64,000 nt of DNA from Halictus rubicundus (taxonomy: Eukaryota > Arthropoda > Insecta > Hymenoptera > Halictidae): assembly GCF_050948215.1 (NCBI RefSeq), contig NW_027488929.1:62001-126000 (forward strand), in the 5' to 3' direction. Below are positions 21,870-36,231 of this stretch, piece after piece. A program made the position numbers and the translations under genes. Positions within the stretch are counted from its first letter, which is position 1; each line of letters opens with the position of its first letter. The notes under the pieces are model-generated. The model saw only the letters and a list, made by a program, of their open reading frames with translations, made no database searches and was not told the origin of the DNA.

Positions 21870-22980
21870 GATAGGATAGAGGATAGTATAGGATAAAGTA
21901 TAGGATAGGATAGAGGACAGGATAGGATAGAGGATAGGATAAGGTAGAGGATGGGATAGTACAGATGGTAGGATAGGGTAGAGGATAGGATAGGATAGAG
22001 GATAGGATAGGATAGAGGATAGGATAGGATAGAGGATAGAATAGGATAGAGGATAGGATAGGATAGAGGATAGGATAGGATAGAGGATAGGATAGGATAG
22101 AGGATGGGATAGGATCGAGCATAGGATAGGATAGGGGATAGGGTAAGATTGAGGATACGATAGGATAGAGGATAGGATAGGATAGAGGATAGGTTAGGAC
22201 AGAGGATACCATAGGATAGAGTATAGGATAGGATAGAGGATATTATACGATAGAGGATTGGATAGAATAGAGGATATTATAGGATAGAGGATAGGATAGG
22301 ATAGAGCATAGGATAGAGGACTGGATAGGATAGAGGATATTATAGGATAGACGATAGTTTAAGACAGAGGATACGATAGGATAGAGTTTAGGATAGGATA
22401 GAGGATATTATACGATAGAGGATTGGATAGAATAGAGGATATTATAGGATAGAGGATAGGATAGGATAGAGCATAGGATAGAGGACTGGATAGGATAGAG
22501 GATATTATAGGATAGACGATAGGATAGGATAGAGGATACGATAGGATAGATGATATTATAGGATAGAGGATAGGATAGGATAAGGTTGAGGATAGGACAG
22601 GATTGAGGATAGGATAGGATAGTGGATAGGATAGGGAAGAGGATAGGATAGAGAATAGTATACCATAGATGATATTATAGGATAGAGGATAGTATAGGAT
22701 AAAGTATAGGATAGGATAGAGGACAGGATAGGATAGAGGATAGGATAAGGTAGATGATGGGATAGTACAGATGGTAGGATAGGGTAGAGGATAGGATAGG
22801 ATAGAGGATAGGATAGGATAGAGGATAGGATAGGATAGAGGATAGAATAGGATAGAGGATAGGATAGGATAGAGGATAGGATAGGATAGGGGATAGGGTA
22901 AGATTGAGGATACGATAGGATTGAGGATACGATAGTGGATTGGATAGGATATAGGATAGTATAGGATAGGATAGAGGATA
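21870..22980 (+). repeat. Local satellite duplication, offset about 806 bp
   Basis: The run GATAGTATAGGATAAAGTAT followed by GACAGG, then AAGGTAGA(G/T)GATGGG, GTACAGATGG and later GGTAAGATTGAGG occurs first from about 21880 and again from about 22686. The marker GGATAAAGTA is at 21891 and 22697. Copies differ by small indels and substitutions. The interior of this range includes the spacer between the copies. Confidence 0.7.
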
Positions 22981-24399
22981 TTATACGATAGGGGATTGGA
23001 TAGAATAGAGGATATTATAGGATAGAGGATATGATAGGATAGAGCATAGGATAGAGGATAGAATAGAGGATTGGATAGCATAGAAGATATTATAGGATAG
23101 ACGATAGGATACAATAGACGATAGGATAGGATAGAGGATACGATAGGATTGAGGTTAGGATAGCATAGAGGAGTGGATAGGATAGAGGATAGGCTAAGAT
23201 AGAGGATAGGATAGGATAGAGGATAGGATAGGATAGAGGACAGGATAGGATAGAGTATAGGATAGGATAGAGGATATTATAGGATATAGGATAGGATAGG
23301 ATTGAGGATAGGATAGGATAGATGATGGGATAGGATAGAGGATACGATGGGTTACAGGATAGGATAGGATAGAGGATAGGATAGAGGATAGGATAGAGGA
23401 TTGGATAGGATAGGGGATATTGTAGGATAGACGATAGGATAGGATAGAGGATGTGATAGGATAGAGGATACGATAGGGTAGAGGATAGAATAGGATAGAG
23501 GATAGGATAGGCTAGAGGATAGGATAGAGGATTGGATAGGATATTTGATATTATAGGATAGACGATAGGGTAGAGGATAAGATAGAGGATAGGATAGGAC
23601 AGAGGAAACGACAGGATAGAGGATAGGTTGGACAGGGGATAGGATAGGATTGAGGATAGGATAGGATAGAGGATAGGATAGAGGGTAGGATAGAGGATTG
23701 GATAGGATTGAGGATATTATAGGATATAGGATATGATAGGATAGAGGATAGGATACGATAGAGGATGGGATAGGATAGAGGATACGATAGGATAGAGGAT
23801 AGGATAGGATGGAGGATAGGATAGAGGATTGGATAGGATATTGGATATTATTGGATAGTCGATAGGATAGAGGATAGGATAGAGGATATGATAGAGGATA
23901 GGATAGAGGATAGGATAGGACAGAGGATACGACAGGATAGAGGATAGGATAGGATAGGGGATAGGATACGATTGAGGATAGGATAGGATAGAGGATTGGA
24001 TACAGGATAGTATAGAGGATTGGATAGGATAGAGGATATTATAGGATAGACGATATGATAGGATAGAGGATATTATAGGATAGACGATATGATAGGATAG
24101 AGGATATTATAGGATAGACGATATGATAGGATAGAGGATGGGATAGGATAGCGAATACAATAGGATAGAGGATAGGATAGGATGGAGGATAGGATAGGGT
24201 AGAGGACAGGATAGGATAGAGAATAGGATAGGATATATGATATTATAGGATAGAGGATAGGATAGGATAGAGGATAGGATAGGATATATGATATTATAGG
24301 ATAGAGGATAGGATAGGATAGAGGATAGGATAGGATAGAGAATAGGATAGGATATATGATATTATAGGATATAGGATAGGATAGGATAGATGATAGGAT

Positions 24400-26090
24400 A
24401 CGTTAGAGAATGGGATAGGATAGAGGATACGATAGGATAGAGGAGAGGATAGGAAAGAGGATTGGATAGGATACAGGATAGCATTCAGGATAGGATAGCA
24501 TAGAGGATATTATAGGATAGACGATTGGATAGGATAGAGGATAGGATAGGATACAGGATGGGATAGGATAGAGGATACGATAGGATAGAGGATTGTATAG
24601 GATAGAAGATCGGATAGGATAGAGGATAGGATAGGATAGAGGATAGAATAGGATAGAGGATAGGATAGGATAGAGGATAGTATAGAGGATTGGATAGGAT
24701 AGGGGATATTGTAGGATAGACGATAGGATAGGATAGAGGATGTGATAGGATAGAGGATACGATAGGATAGAGGATAGAATAGGATAGAGGATTGGATAGG
24801 CTAGAGGATAGGATAGAGGATTGGATAGGATATTGGATATTATAGGATAGACGATAGGGTAGAGGATATGATAGAGGATAGGATACAGGATAGGATAGGA
24901 CAGACGATACGACAGGATAGAGGATAGGATAGGACAGAGGATACGACAGGCTAGAGGATAGGATAGGATAGGGGATAGGATAGGATTGAGGATAGGATAG
25001 GATAGAGCATAGGATAGAGGGTAGGATAGAGGATTGGATAGGATTGATGATATTATAGGATAGAGGATTGTATAGGATAGAGGATAGGATAGGATAGAGG
25101 ATTGTATAGGATAGAGGATAGGATAGGATAGGGGATAGGATGGGCTAGAGGATAGAATAGGATAGAGGATAGGATAGGATAGAGGATAGGATAGAGGATT
25201 GGATAGGATAGGGGATATTGTAGGATAGACGATAGGATAGGATAGAGGATGTGATAGGATAGAGGATGCGATGGGATAGAGGATAGAATAGGATAGAGGA
25301 TAGGATAGGATAGAGGATAGGATAGAGGATTGGATAGGATATTGGATATTATAGGATAGACGATAGGGTAGAGGATAAGATAGAGGATAGGATAGGACAG
25401 ACGATACGACAGGATAGAGGATAGGATAGGACAGAGGATACGACAGGATAGAGGATAGGATAGGACAGAGGATACGACAGGCTAGAGGATAGGATAGGAT
25501 AGGGGATAGGATAGGATTGAGGATAGGATAGGATAGAACATAGGATAGAGGGTAGGATAGAGGATTGGATAGGATTGAGGATATTATAGGATAGAGGATT
25601 GTATAGGATAGAGAATAGGATAGGATAGAGGATTGTATAGGATAGAGGATAGGATAGGATAGAGGATAGGATAGGATAGAGGATAGAATAGGATAGAGGA
25701 TAGGATAGGATAGAGGATAGGATAGAGGATTGGATAGGATAGGGGATATTGTAGGATAGACGATAGGATAGGATAGAGGATGTGATAGGATAGAGGATAC
25801 GATAGGATAGAGGATAGAATAGGATAGAGGATAGGATAGGATAGAGGATAGGATAGAGGATTGGATAGGATATTGGATATTATAGGATAGACGATAGGGT
25901 AGAGGATAAGATAGAGGATAGGATAGGACAGACGATACGACAGGATAGAGGATAGGATAGGACAGAGGATACGACAGGATAGAGGATAGGATAGGATAGG
26001 GGATAGGATAGGATTGAGGATAGGATAGGATAGAGAATAGGATAGGATAGAGGATAGGATAGGATAGAGGATTGGATAGGATACAGGATT
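24400..26090 (+). repeat. About 0.5-kb satellite unit repeated three times
   Basis: The marker TATTGGATATTATAGG, followed by GACGATAGGGTAGAGG and later GGACAGACGATACGACAGG, occurs at 24831, 25340 and 25871, giving spacings of 509 and 531 bp. Other shared variants (GATGTGATAGG, GGGGATATTGTAGG) keep the same order. Exact limits are approximate. Confidence 0.75.
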
Positions 26091-28255
26091 GCATTGAGGA
26101 TAGGATAGGCTAGAGGATAGGATAGAGGATAGGATAGAGGATTGGATAGGATAGAGGATATTATAGAATAGAGGATTGGATAGGATATAGGATTGGATAG
26201 ACTAGAGGATAATATAGGATAGAGGATAGGATAGAGGATAGTATAGAGAATGGGATAGGATAGAGGAGAGGATAGGATAGAGGATTGGATAGGATACAGG
26301 ATAGCATTCAGGATAGGATAGCATTGAGGATATTATAGGATAGACGATTGGATAGGATAGAGGATAGGATAGGAAAGAGGATTGGATAGGATAGAGGATA
26401 TTATAGGATGGAGGATAGGATAGGGGATTGGATGGGATAGAGGATAGGATAGAGGATAGGATAGAGGAATGAATAGAATAGAGGATATTATAGGATAGAG
26501 GATAGGATACGATACAGGATATTATGGGATAGAGTATAGGATAGGATAGAGGATATTATAGGATAGAGGATAGGATAGGATAGACGATTGGATTGGATAG
26601 AGGATAGGATACTATAGGGGATAGGATAGGCTAGAGGATAGAATAGGATAGAGGATAGGATAGGATAGAGGATAGGATAGAGGATTGGATAGGATAGGGG
26701 ATATTGTAGGATAGACGATAGGATAGGATAGAGAATAGCATAGTATACATGATATTAATGGAAAGAGGATAGGATATGATAGAGGATACGATATTATAGA
26801 CGATAGGATAGGATAGAGGATAGGATAGCTTAGAGGATAGGATAGGATAGTGGATAATATAGGATGGATGATATTATAGAGGATAGGATAGAGGATAGTA
26901 TAGAGGATAGTATAGAGGACAGGATAGAGGATTGGATAGTATAGAGGATATTATAGGATAGAGGATTGGATAGGATAGAGGATATTATAAGATAGAGGAT
27001 AGGATAGGATTGAGGATAGGATAGGGGATTGGATAGGATACAGGATTGGAATAGGATAGAGGATAGGATACGATAGGGGATAGGATAGGATTGAGGATAG
27101 GATAAGATAGAGGATAGGATAGGATTGAGTATAGGATAGGATACAGGATATTATAGGATATAGGATAGGATAGGATAGATGATAGGATACGTTAGAGGAT
27201 GGGATAGGATAGAGGATACGATAGGATCGAGGATAGGATAGGACAAACGGGAGGATAGGATACAGGATAGGATAGGCTAGAGGATACGATAGGATAGGAT
27301 AGGATAGGGGATAGGATAGGATTCAGGATAGGATAGGGGATTGGATTGGATAGAGGATTGGAATAGGATAGAGGATAGTATAGGTTAGGGGATAGGATAG
27401 GATTGAGGATAGGATAGGATAGAGGATAGCATAGGATAGAGGATAGGATAGGATAGAGGATAGGATAGGATATTGGATAGGAGAGGATAGTGGATAGGAT
27501 AGGATAGAGAATAGGATAGGATATATGATATTATAGGATAGAGGATAGGATAGGATAGAGGATAGGATAGGATAGAGGATAGGATAGGATAGAGGATAGG
27601 ATAGGATAGAGGATAGGATAGGATATATGATATTATAGGATAGAGGATAGGATAGGATAGAGGATAGGATAGGATATATGATATTATAGGATAGAGGATA
27701 GGATAGGATAGAGGATATTATAGGATAGACGATTGGATAGGATAGAGGATAGGATAGGATAGAGGATGGGATAGGATAGAGGACACGATAGGATAGTGGA
27801 TAGGATAGGATAGAGGATAGGATAGGACAAACGGTAGGATAGGATAGAGGATAGGATAGTCTAGAGGTTAGGATAGGATAGGATAGGATAGGGGATTGGA
27901 TAGGATTCAGGATAGGATAGGATAGAGGATAGGATAGAGGATAGGATACTATGGAGGATAGGATAGGATAGAGGGTACGATAGGATAGAGGATAGGATAG
28001 GATAGAGGATAGGATAGGACAAACGGTAGGATAGGATAGAGGATAGGATATGATAGAGGATAGGATAGGATAGAGGATGGGATAGAATAGTGGATATGAT
28101 AGGACAAACGGTAGGATAGGATAGAGGATAGGATAGGCTAGAGGATAAGATAGGACAAACGGTAGGATAGGATAGAGGATAGGATAGGCTAGAGGATAGG
28201 ATAGGATAGGGGATTGGATAGGATAGAGAATATTATAGGATGGAGGATAGGATAA
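25967..28255 (+). repeat. Satellite duplication of about 2.2 kb, copy 1
   Basis: Matches 28665-30868 at offset 2698 bp in its left part and 2613 bp at its right end. The difference of 85 bp is exactly five 17-bp units. Shared rare markers include TAGTATACATGATATT (near 26741 and 29439) and several GACAAACGG boxes. Limits were set by eye where the variant order ceases to match. Confidence 0.75.
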
Positions 28256-28664
28256 GATTGAGGATAGGATAGGGGATTGGATAGGATAGAGGATAGGATA
28301 GGATAGAGGATATTATAGGATAGACGATAGGATAGGATAGAGGATAGGATAGGATAGAGGATACGATAGGATACAGGATAGGATAGGATAGAGGATAGGA
28401 TAGGGGATTGGATAGGATAGGATAGAGGATATTATAGGATAGAGAATAGGATTGGATATATGATATTATAGGATAGAGGATAGGATAGGATATATGATAT
28501 TATAGGATAGAGGATAGGATAGGATATATGATATTATTGGATAGAGGATACGATAGGATAGAGGATAGGATAGGATAGACGATTGGATAGGATAGAGGAT
28601 AGGATAGGATAGAGGATGGGATAGGATAGAGGATACGATAGGATAGAGGATAGGATAGGATAGA

Positions 28665-30868
28665 GGATACGACAGGATAGAGGATAGGATAGGATAGGGG
28701 ATAGGATAGGATTGAGGATAGGATAGGATAGAGAATAGGATAGGATAGAGGATAGGATAGGATAGAGGATTGGATAGGATACAGGATTGCATTGAGGATA
28801 GGATAGGCTAGAGGATAGGATAGAGGATAGGATAGAGGATTGGATAGGATAGAGGATATTATAGAATAGAGGATTGGATAGGATATAGGATTGGATAGAC
28901 TAGAGGATAATATAGGATAGAGGATAGGATAGAGGATAGTATAGAGAATGGGATAGGATAGAGGAGAGGATAGGATAGAGGATTGGATAGGATACAGGAT
29001 AGCATTCAGGATAGGATAGCATTGAGGATATTATAGGATAGACGATTGGATAGGATAGAGGATAGGATAGGAAAGAGGATTGGATAGGATATAGGATATT
29101 ATAGGATGGAGGATAGGATAGGGGATTGGATGGGATAGAGGATAGGATAGAGGATAGGATAGAGGAATGAATAGAATAGAGGATATTATAGGATAGAGGA
29201 TAGGATACGATACAGGATATTATGGGATAGAGTATAGGATAGGATAGAGGATTATATAGGATAGAGGATAGGATAGGATAGACGATTGGATTGGATAGAG
29301 GATAGGATACTATAGGGGATAGGATAGGCTAGAGGATAGAATAGGATAGAGGATAGGATAGGATAGAGGATAGGATAGAGGATTGGATAGGATAGGGGAT
29401 ATTGTAGGATAGACGATAGGATAGGATAGAGAATAGCATAGTATACATGATATTAATGGAAAGAGGATAGGATATGATAGAGGATACGATATTATAGACG
29501 ATAGGATAGGATAGAGGATAGGATAGCTTAGAGGATAGGATAGGATAGTGGATAATATAGGATGGATGATAGGATAGAGGATAGGATAGAGGATAGTATA
29601 GAGGATAGTATAGAGGACAGGATAGAGGATTGGATAGTATAGAGGATATTATAGGATAGAGGATTGGATAGGATAGAGGATATTATAAGATAGAGGATAG
29701 GATAGGATTGAGGATAGGATAGGGGATTGGATAGGATACAGGATTGGAATAGGATAGAGGATAGGATACGATAGGGGATAGGATAGGATTGAGGATAGGA
29801 TAAGATAGAGGATAGGATAGGATTGAGTATAGGATAGGATACAGGATATTATAGGATATAGGATAGGATAGGATAGATGATAGGATACGTTAGAGGATGG
29901 GATAGGATAGAGGATACGATAGGATAGAGGATAGGATAGGATAGAGGATAGGATAGGACAAACGGGAGGATAGGATAGAGGATAGGATAGGCTAGAGGAT
30001 ACGATAGGATAGGATAGGATAGGGGATAGGATAGGATTCAGGATAGGATAGGGGATTGGATTGGATAGAGGATTGGAATAGGATAGAGGATAGTATAGGT
30101 TAGGGGATAGGATAGGATTGAGGATAGGATAGGATAGAGGATAGCATAGGATAGAGGATAGGATATGATAGAGGATAGGATAGGATATTGGATAGGAGAG
30201 GATAGTGGATAGGATAGGATAGAGAATAGGATAGGATATATGATATTATAGGATAGAGGATAGGATAGGATAGAGGATAGGATAGGATAGAGGATAGGAT
30301 AGGATAGTGGATAGGATAGGATAGAGGATAGGATAGGATATATGATATTATAGGATAGAGGATAGGATAGGATAGAGGATAGGATAGGATATATGATATT
30401 ATAGGATAGAGGATAGGATAGGATAGAGGATATTATAGGATAGACGATTGGATAGGATAGAGGATAGGATAGGATAGAGGTTAGGATAGGATAGGATAGG
30501 ATAGGGGATTGGATAGGATTCAGGATAGGATAGGATAGAGGATAGGATAGAGGATAGGTTACTATGGAGGATAGGATAGGATAGAGGGTACGATAGGATA
30601 GAGGATAGGATAGGATAGAGGATAGGATAGGACAAACGGTAGGATAGGATAGAGGATAGGATATGATAGAGGATAGGATAGGATAGAGGATGGGATAGAA
30701 TAGTGGATATGATAGGACAAACGGTAGGATAGGATAGAGGATAGGATAGGCTAGAGGATAAGATAGGACAAACGGTAGGATAGGATAGAGGATAGGATAG
30801 GCTAGAGGATAGGATAGGATAGGGGATTGGATAGGATAGAGAATATTATAGGATGGAGGATAGGATAA
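28665..30868 (+). repeat. Satellite duplication of about 2.2 kb, copy 2
   Basis: Second copy of 25967-28255. The right limit is where GATAAGATAGATAATAGG near 30865 replaces GATAAGATTGAGG near 28251. Between the two copies lies a 0.4-kb stretch with TATATGATATTATAGG units repeated at 34-bp spacing. Confidence 0.75.
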
Positions 30869-32959
30869 GATAGATAATAGGATAGGATGGAGGATTGGAT
30901 AGGATAGGGGATATTATAGGATGGAGGATAGGATAGGGGATTGGATGGGATAGAGGATAGGATAGAGGATAGGATAGAGGATTGGATAGAATAGAGGATA
31001 TTATAGGATAGAGGATAGGATAGGATAGAGGATAGGATAGGATAGATGATAGGATAGGATAGAGGATAGGATAGAATTGAGGATAGGATGGGATAGAGGA
31101 TGGGTTAGGATAGAGGATATTAGAGGATATAGGATAGGATAGGATAGTGGATAGGATAGAGGATAGGATAGGATTGAGGATAGGATAGATGATTGGGTAG
31201 GATAGAGGATTGGATAGGATACAGAATAGGATTGAGGACGGGATAGGATAGAGGATAGGATAGGATAGAGGATAGAATAGGATAGAGGATAGGATAGGAA
31301 AGAGGATTGGATAGGATAGAGGATATTATAGGATGGAGGATAGGATAGGGGATTGGATGGGATAGAGGATAGGATAGAGGATAGGATAGAGGATTGGATA
31401 GAATAGAGGATATTATAGGATAGAGGATATTATAAGATACAGGATAGGATAGGATTGAGGATAGGATAGGGGATTGGATAGGATACAGGATTGGAATAGG
31501 ATAGAGGATAGGATACGATAGGGGATAGGATAGGCTAGAGGATACGATAGGATAGGATAGGATTCAGGATAGGATAGGGGATTGGATTGGATAGAGGATT
31601 GGAATAGGATAGAGGATAGTATAGGATAGGGGATAGGATAGGATTGAGGATAGGATAGGATAGAGGATAGCATAGGATAGAGGATATGATAGGATAGAGG
31701 ATAGGATAGGATAGAGGATAGGAGAAGATAGTGGATAGGATAGGATAGAGAATAGGATAGGATATATGATATTATAGGATAGAGGATAGGATAGGATAGA
31801 GGATAGGATAGGATATATGATATTATAGGATAGAGGGTAGGATAGGATATATGATATTATAGGATAGAGGGTAGGATAGGATAGAGGATAGGATAGGATA
31901 GAGGATAGGATAGGACAGAGGATAGGATAGGATAGAGCATAGAATAGGATAGAGGATAGGATAGGATAGAGGATAGGATAGGATATATGATATTATAGGA
32001 TAGAGGATAGGATAGGATAGAGGATATTATAGGATAGACGATTGGATAGGATAGAGGATAGGATAGGATAGAGGATGGGATAGGATAGAGGATACGATAG
32101 GATATAGGATAGGATACGATAGAGGATAGGATAGGACAGAGGATAGGATAGGATAGAGGATAGGATAGAGGATTGGATAGGATAGAGGATATTATAGAAT
32201 AGAGGCATGGATAGGATAGAGGATTGGATAGAATAGAGGATATTATGGGATAGAGGATTGGATAAGATAGAGGATTGGATAGGATACATAATAGCATTCA
32301 GGATAGGATAGGATAGAGGATATTATAGGATAGACGATTGGATAGGATAGAGGATAGGATGGGATTGAGGATAGGATAGGATAGAGGATAAGATAGGATA
32401 CAGGATATTATAGGATAGAGGATAGGATAAGATTGAGGATAGGATAGGGGATTGGATAGGATAGAGGATAGGATAGGATAGATGATATTATAGGATAGAC
32501 GATAGGATAGTATAGAGGATAGGATAGGATAGAGGATAGGATAGGATAGAGGATACGATAGGATAGAAAATAGGATACAACAGAGGATAGGATAGGATAG
32601 AGGATATTATAGGATAAAGGATAGGATAGGATAGAGGATGGGATAGGATAGAGGATAGGATAGAGGATTGGATAGGATAGAGGATATTATAGAATAGAGG
32701 AATGGATAGGATAGAGGATTGGATAGAATAGAGGATATTATGGGATAGAGGATTGGATAAGATAGAGGATTGGATAGGATAGAGGATATTATAGGATAGA
32801 GGATAGGATAAGATTGAGGATAGGATAGGGGATTGGATAGGATAGAGGATAGGATAGGATAGAGTATAGGATAGGATACAGGATATTATAGGATATAGGA
32901 TAGGATAGGATAGATGATAGGTTACGTTAGAGGATGGGATAGGATAGAGGATACGATAG
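30869..32959 (+). repeat. Diverged satellite between higher-order repeat families
   Basis: Degenerate GGATA satellite carrying fragments shared with neighbouring blocks, such as ACATAATAGCATTCAGG near 32287 and TATATGATATTATAGG near 31767-31850. No gene or insertion was found. Confidence 0.8.
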
Positions 32960-35900
32960 GATACAGGATACGATAGGATAGAGGATAGGATATGATAGAG
33001 GATAGGATAGGATACATAATAGCATTCAGGATAGGATAGGATAGAGGATATTATAGGATAGACGATTGGATAGGATAGAGGATAGGATAGGATTGAGGAT
33101 AGGATAGGATAGAGGATAAGATAGGATAGAGGATAGGATAGGCTAGAGGATAGGATAGGATAGAGGATAGGATAGGATAGAGGATAGGATAGGATAGAGG
33201 ATAGAATAGGATAGAGGATAGGATAGGAAAGAGGATAGGATAGTACAGAGGATAGGATAGTACAGAGGATAGGATAGGATAGAGGATTGGATAGGATAGA
33301 GGATATTATAGGATAAAGGATAGGATAGGATACAGGATAGGATAGGATAGAGGATACGATAGGATAGAGGATAGGATAGGACAAACGGTAGGATAGGATT
33401 GAGGATAGGATAGGATGGAGGATAGGATAGGAAAGAGGATAGGATAGGGGATTGGATAGTATACAGGATAGGATAGGATAGACGATATGATAGGATAGAG
33501 GATGGGATAGGATATAGGATACAATAGGATAGAGGATAGGATAGGAAAGAGGATAGGATAGTACAGAGGATAGGATAGTACAGAGGATAGGATAGTATAG
33601 AGGATTGGATAGGATAGAGGATATTATAGGATAAAGGATAGGATAGGATACAGGATAGGATAGGATAGAGGATACGATAGGATAGAGGATAGGATAGGAC
33701 AAACGGTAGGATAGGATAGAGGATACGATAGGGTAGAGGATAGGATAGGATAGAGGATATTATAGGATAGAGGTTAGGATAGGATAGAGGATAGGATAGA
33801 ATAGAGGGCAGGATAGGATAGAGGATAGGATAGGACAGAAAATAGGATACGACAGAGGATATTATAGGATAGACGATAGGATAGCATAGAGGATAGGATA
33901 GGATAGAGGATAGGATAGGATAGAGGATAGGATAGGATAGAGGATAGGATAGGATAGAGGATATTATAGGATAAAGGATAGGATAGGATAGAGGATGGGA
34001 TAGGATAGAGGATAGGATAGAGGATTGGATAGGATAGAGGACTGGATAGGATAGAGGATATTATAGAATAGAGGAATGGATAGGATAGAGGATTGGATAG
34101 AATAGAGGATATTATAGGATAAAGGATAGGATAGGATACAGGATGGGATAGGATAGAGGATAGGATAGAGGATAGGATAGAGGATAGGATAGGATATAGG
34201 ATAGGATAGGATATATGATATTATAGGATAGAGGATAGGATAGGATAGAGGATAGGATAGGATAGAGGATAGGATAGGATAGAGGATGGGATAGGATAGA
34301 GGATACAATAGGATAGAGGATAGGATAGGATAGAGGATATTTTAGGGTAGAGGATAGGATAGGATAGAGGATAGGATAGCATAGAGGATAGGATAGGATT
34401 GAGGATACGATAGGATAGGATAGAGGATAGGTTAGGATAGAGGATAGGATAGACTAGAGGATAGGATAGGATAGAGGATAGGATAGGATAGAGGATAGGA
34501 TATCATAGGGATACGATAGGATAGAGGATAGGATAGGATAGAGGACAGGATAGGATAGAGGATAGGATAGGATAGAAAATAGGATAGGATAGAGGATAGG
34601 ATAGGGTATAGGATAGGATAGGATATATGATATTATAGGATAGAGGATAGGATAGGATAGAGGATAGGGTAGGATATATGATATTATAGGATAGAGGATA
34701 GGTTAGGATAGAGGATAGGATAGGCTAGAGGATAGGATAGGATAGAGGATAGGATAGGATAGAGGATAGGATAGGATTGAGGATAGGATAGGATAGGATA
34801 GAGGATAGGATAGGATAGAGGATAGGATAGGCTAGAGGATAGGATAGGATAGAGGATAGGATAGGATAGAGGATAGGATAGGATAGAGGATAGGATAGGA
34901 TATAGGATAGGATAGGATATATGATATTATAGGATAGAGGATAGGATAGGATAGAGGATAGGACAGGATATATGATATTATAGGATAGAGGATAGGATAG
35001 GATAGAGGATAGGATAGGATAGAGGATAGGATAGGATAGAGGATAGGATAGGATAGAGGATAGGATAGGATAGAGGATAGGATAGGATATAGGATAGGAT
35101 AGGATATATGATATTATAGGATAGAGGATAGGATAGGATAGAGGATAGGATAGGATATATGATATTATAGGATAGAGGATAGGATAGGATAGAGGATAGG
35201 GTAGGATATATGATATTATAGGATAGAGGAATGGATAGGATAGAGGATGGGATAGGATAGAGGATACAATAGGATAGAGGATAGGATAGGAAAGAGGATA
35301 GGATAGTATAGAGGATAGGATAGGATAGAGGATTGGATAGGATAGAGGATTGGATAGGATACATAATAGCATTCAGGATAGGAAAGGATAGAGGATATTA
35401 TAGGATAGACGATTGGATAGGATAGAGGATAGGATAGGATTGAGGATAGAGGATAGGATAGGATATAGGATAGGATAGTATATATGATATTATAGGATAG
35501 AGGACAGGATAGGATATATGATATTATAGGATAGAGGATAGGGTAGGATATATGATATTATAGGATAGAGGATAGGATAGGATAGAGGATAGGATAGGAC
35601 AAACGGTAGTATAGGATAGAGGATAGAATAGGAAATGATAGGATAGGATACGGGATAGGATAGGATTCAGGATAGGATAGGGGATTGGATAGGATTGAGG
35701 ATAGGATAGAATAGAGGATAGGATAGGATAGAGGATAGGATAGGATAGAGGATAGGAGGAGATTGAGGATAGGATAAGGGATTGGATAGGATAGAGGATA
35801 GGATAGGATAGAGGATATTATAGGATAGAGGATAGGATAGGATAGAGGATGGGATAGGATAGAGGATACAATAGGATAGAGGATAGGATAGGATAGAGGA

Positions 35901-36231
35901 TAGGACAGGATAGAGGATTGAATAGGATAGAGGATATTTTAGGGTAGAGGATAGGATAGGATAGAGGATAGGATAGAGGATTGGATAGGATAGAGGATAT
36001 CATAGGATAGACGATTGGATAGGATAGAGGGTAGGATAGGATTGAGGATAGGATAGGATAGCATAGAGGATAGGATAGGATAGAGGATAGGATAGGCTAG
36101 AGGATAGGATAGGATAGAGGATAGGATAGGATAGAGGATAGGATAGGATAGAGGATAGGATAGGACAAACGGTAGGATAGGATAGAGGATACGATAGGAT
36201 AGAGGATAGGATAGGATAGAGGATATTATAG
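32960..36231 (+). repeat. 3.1-3.4-kb higher-order satellite repeat, copy A
   Basis: First of three tandem copies. It is recognised by the ordered rare markers ACATAATAGCATTCAGG (33014), repeated GTACAGAGG, GACAAACGG, ATAAAGGATAGG and a TATATGATATTATAGG cluster. Offset to copy B is 3272 bp in the first part, 3136 bp from about 33971, then 3410 bp. Copy A therefore carries 136 bp (eight 17-bp units) in the 33733-33955 region that are absent from B and C. Confidence 0.85.

Noticed and set aside
33382..33393. CENP-B box in the GACAAACGGTAG motif
   Set aside because: The motif lacks the TTCG and CGGG core positions of the CENP-B box.
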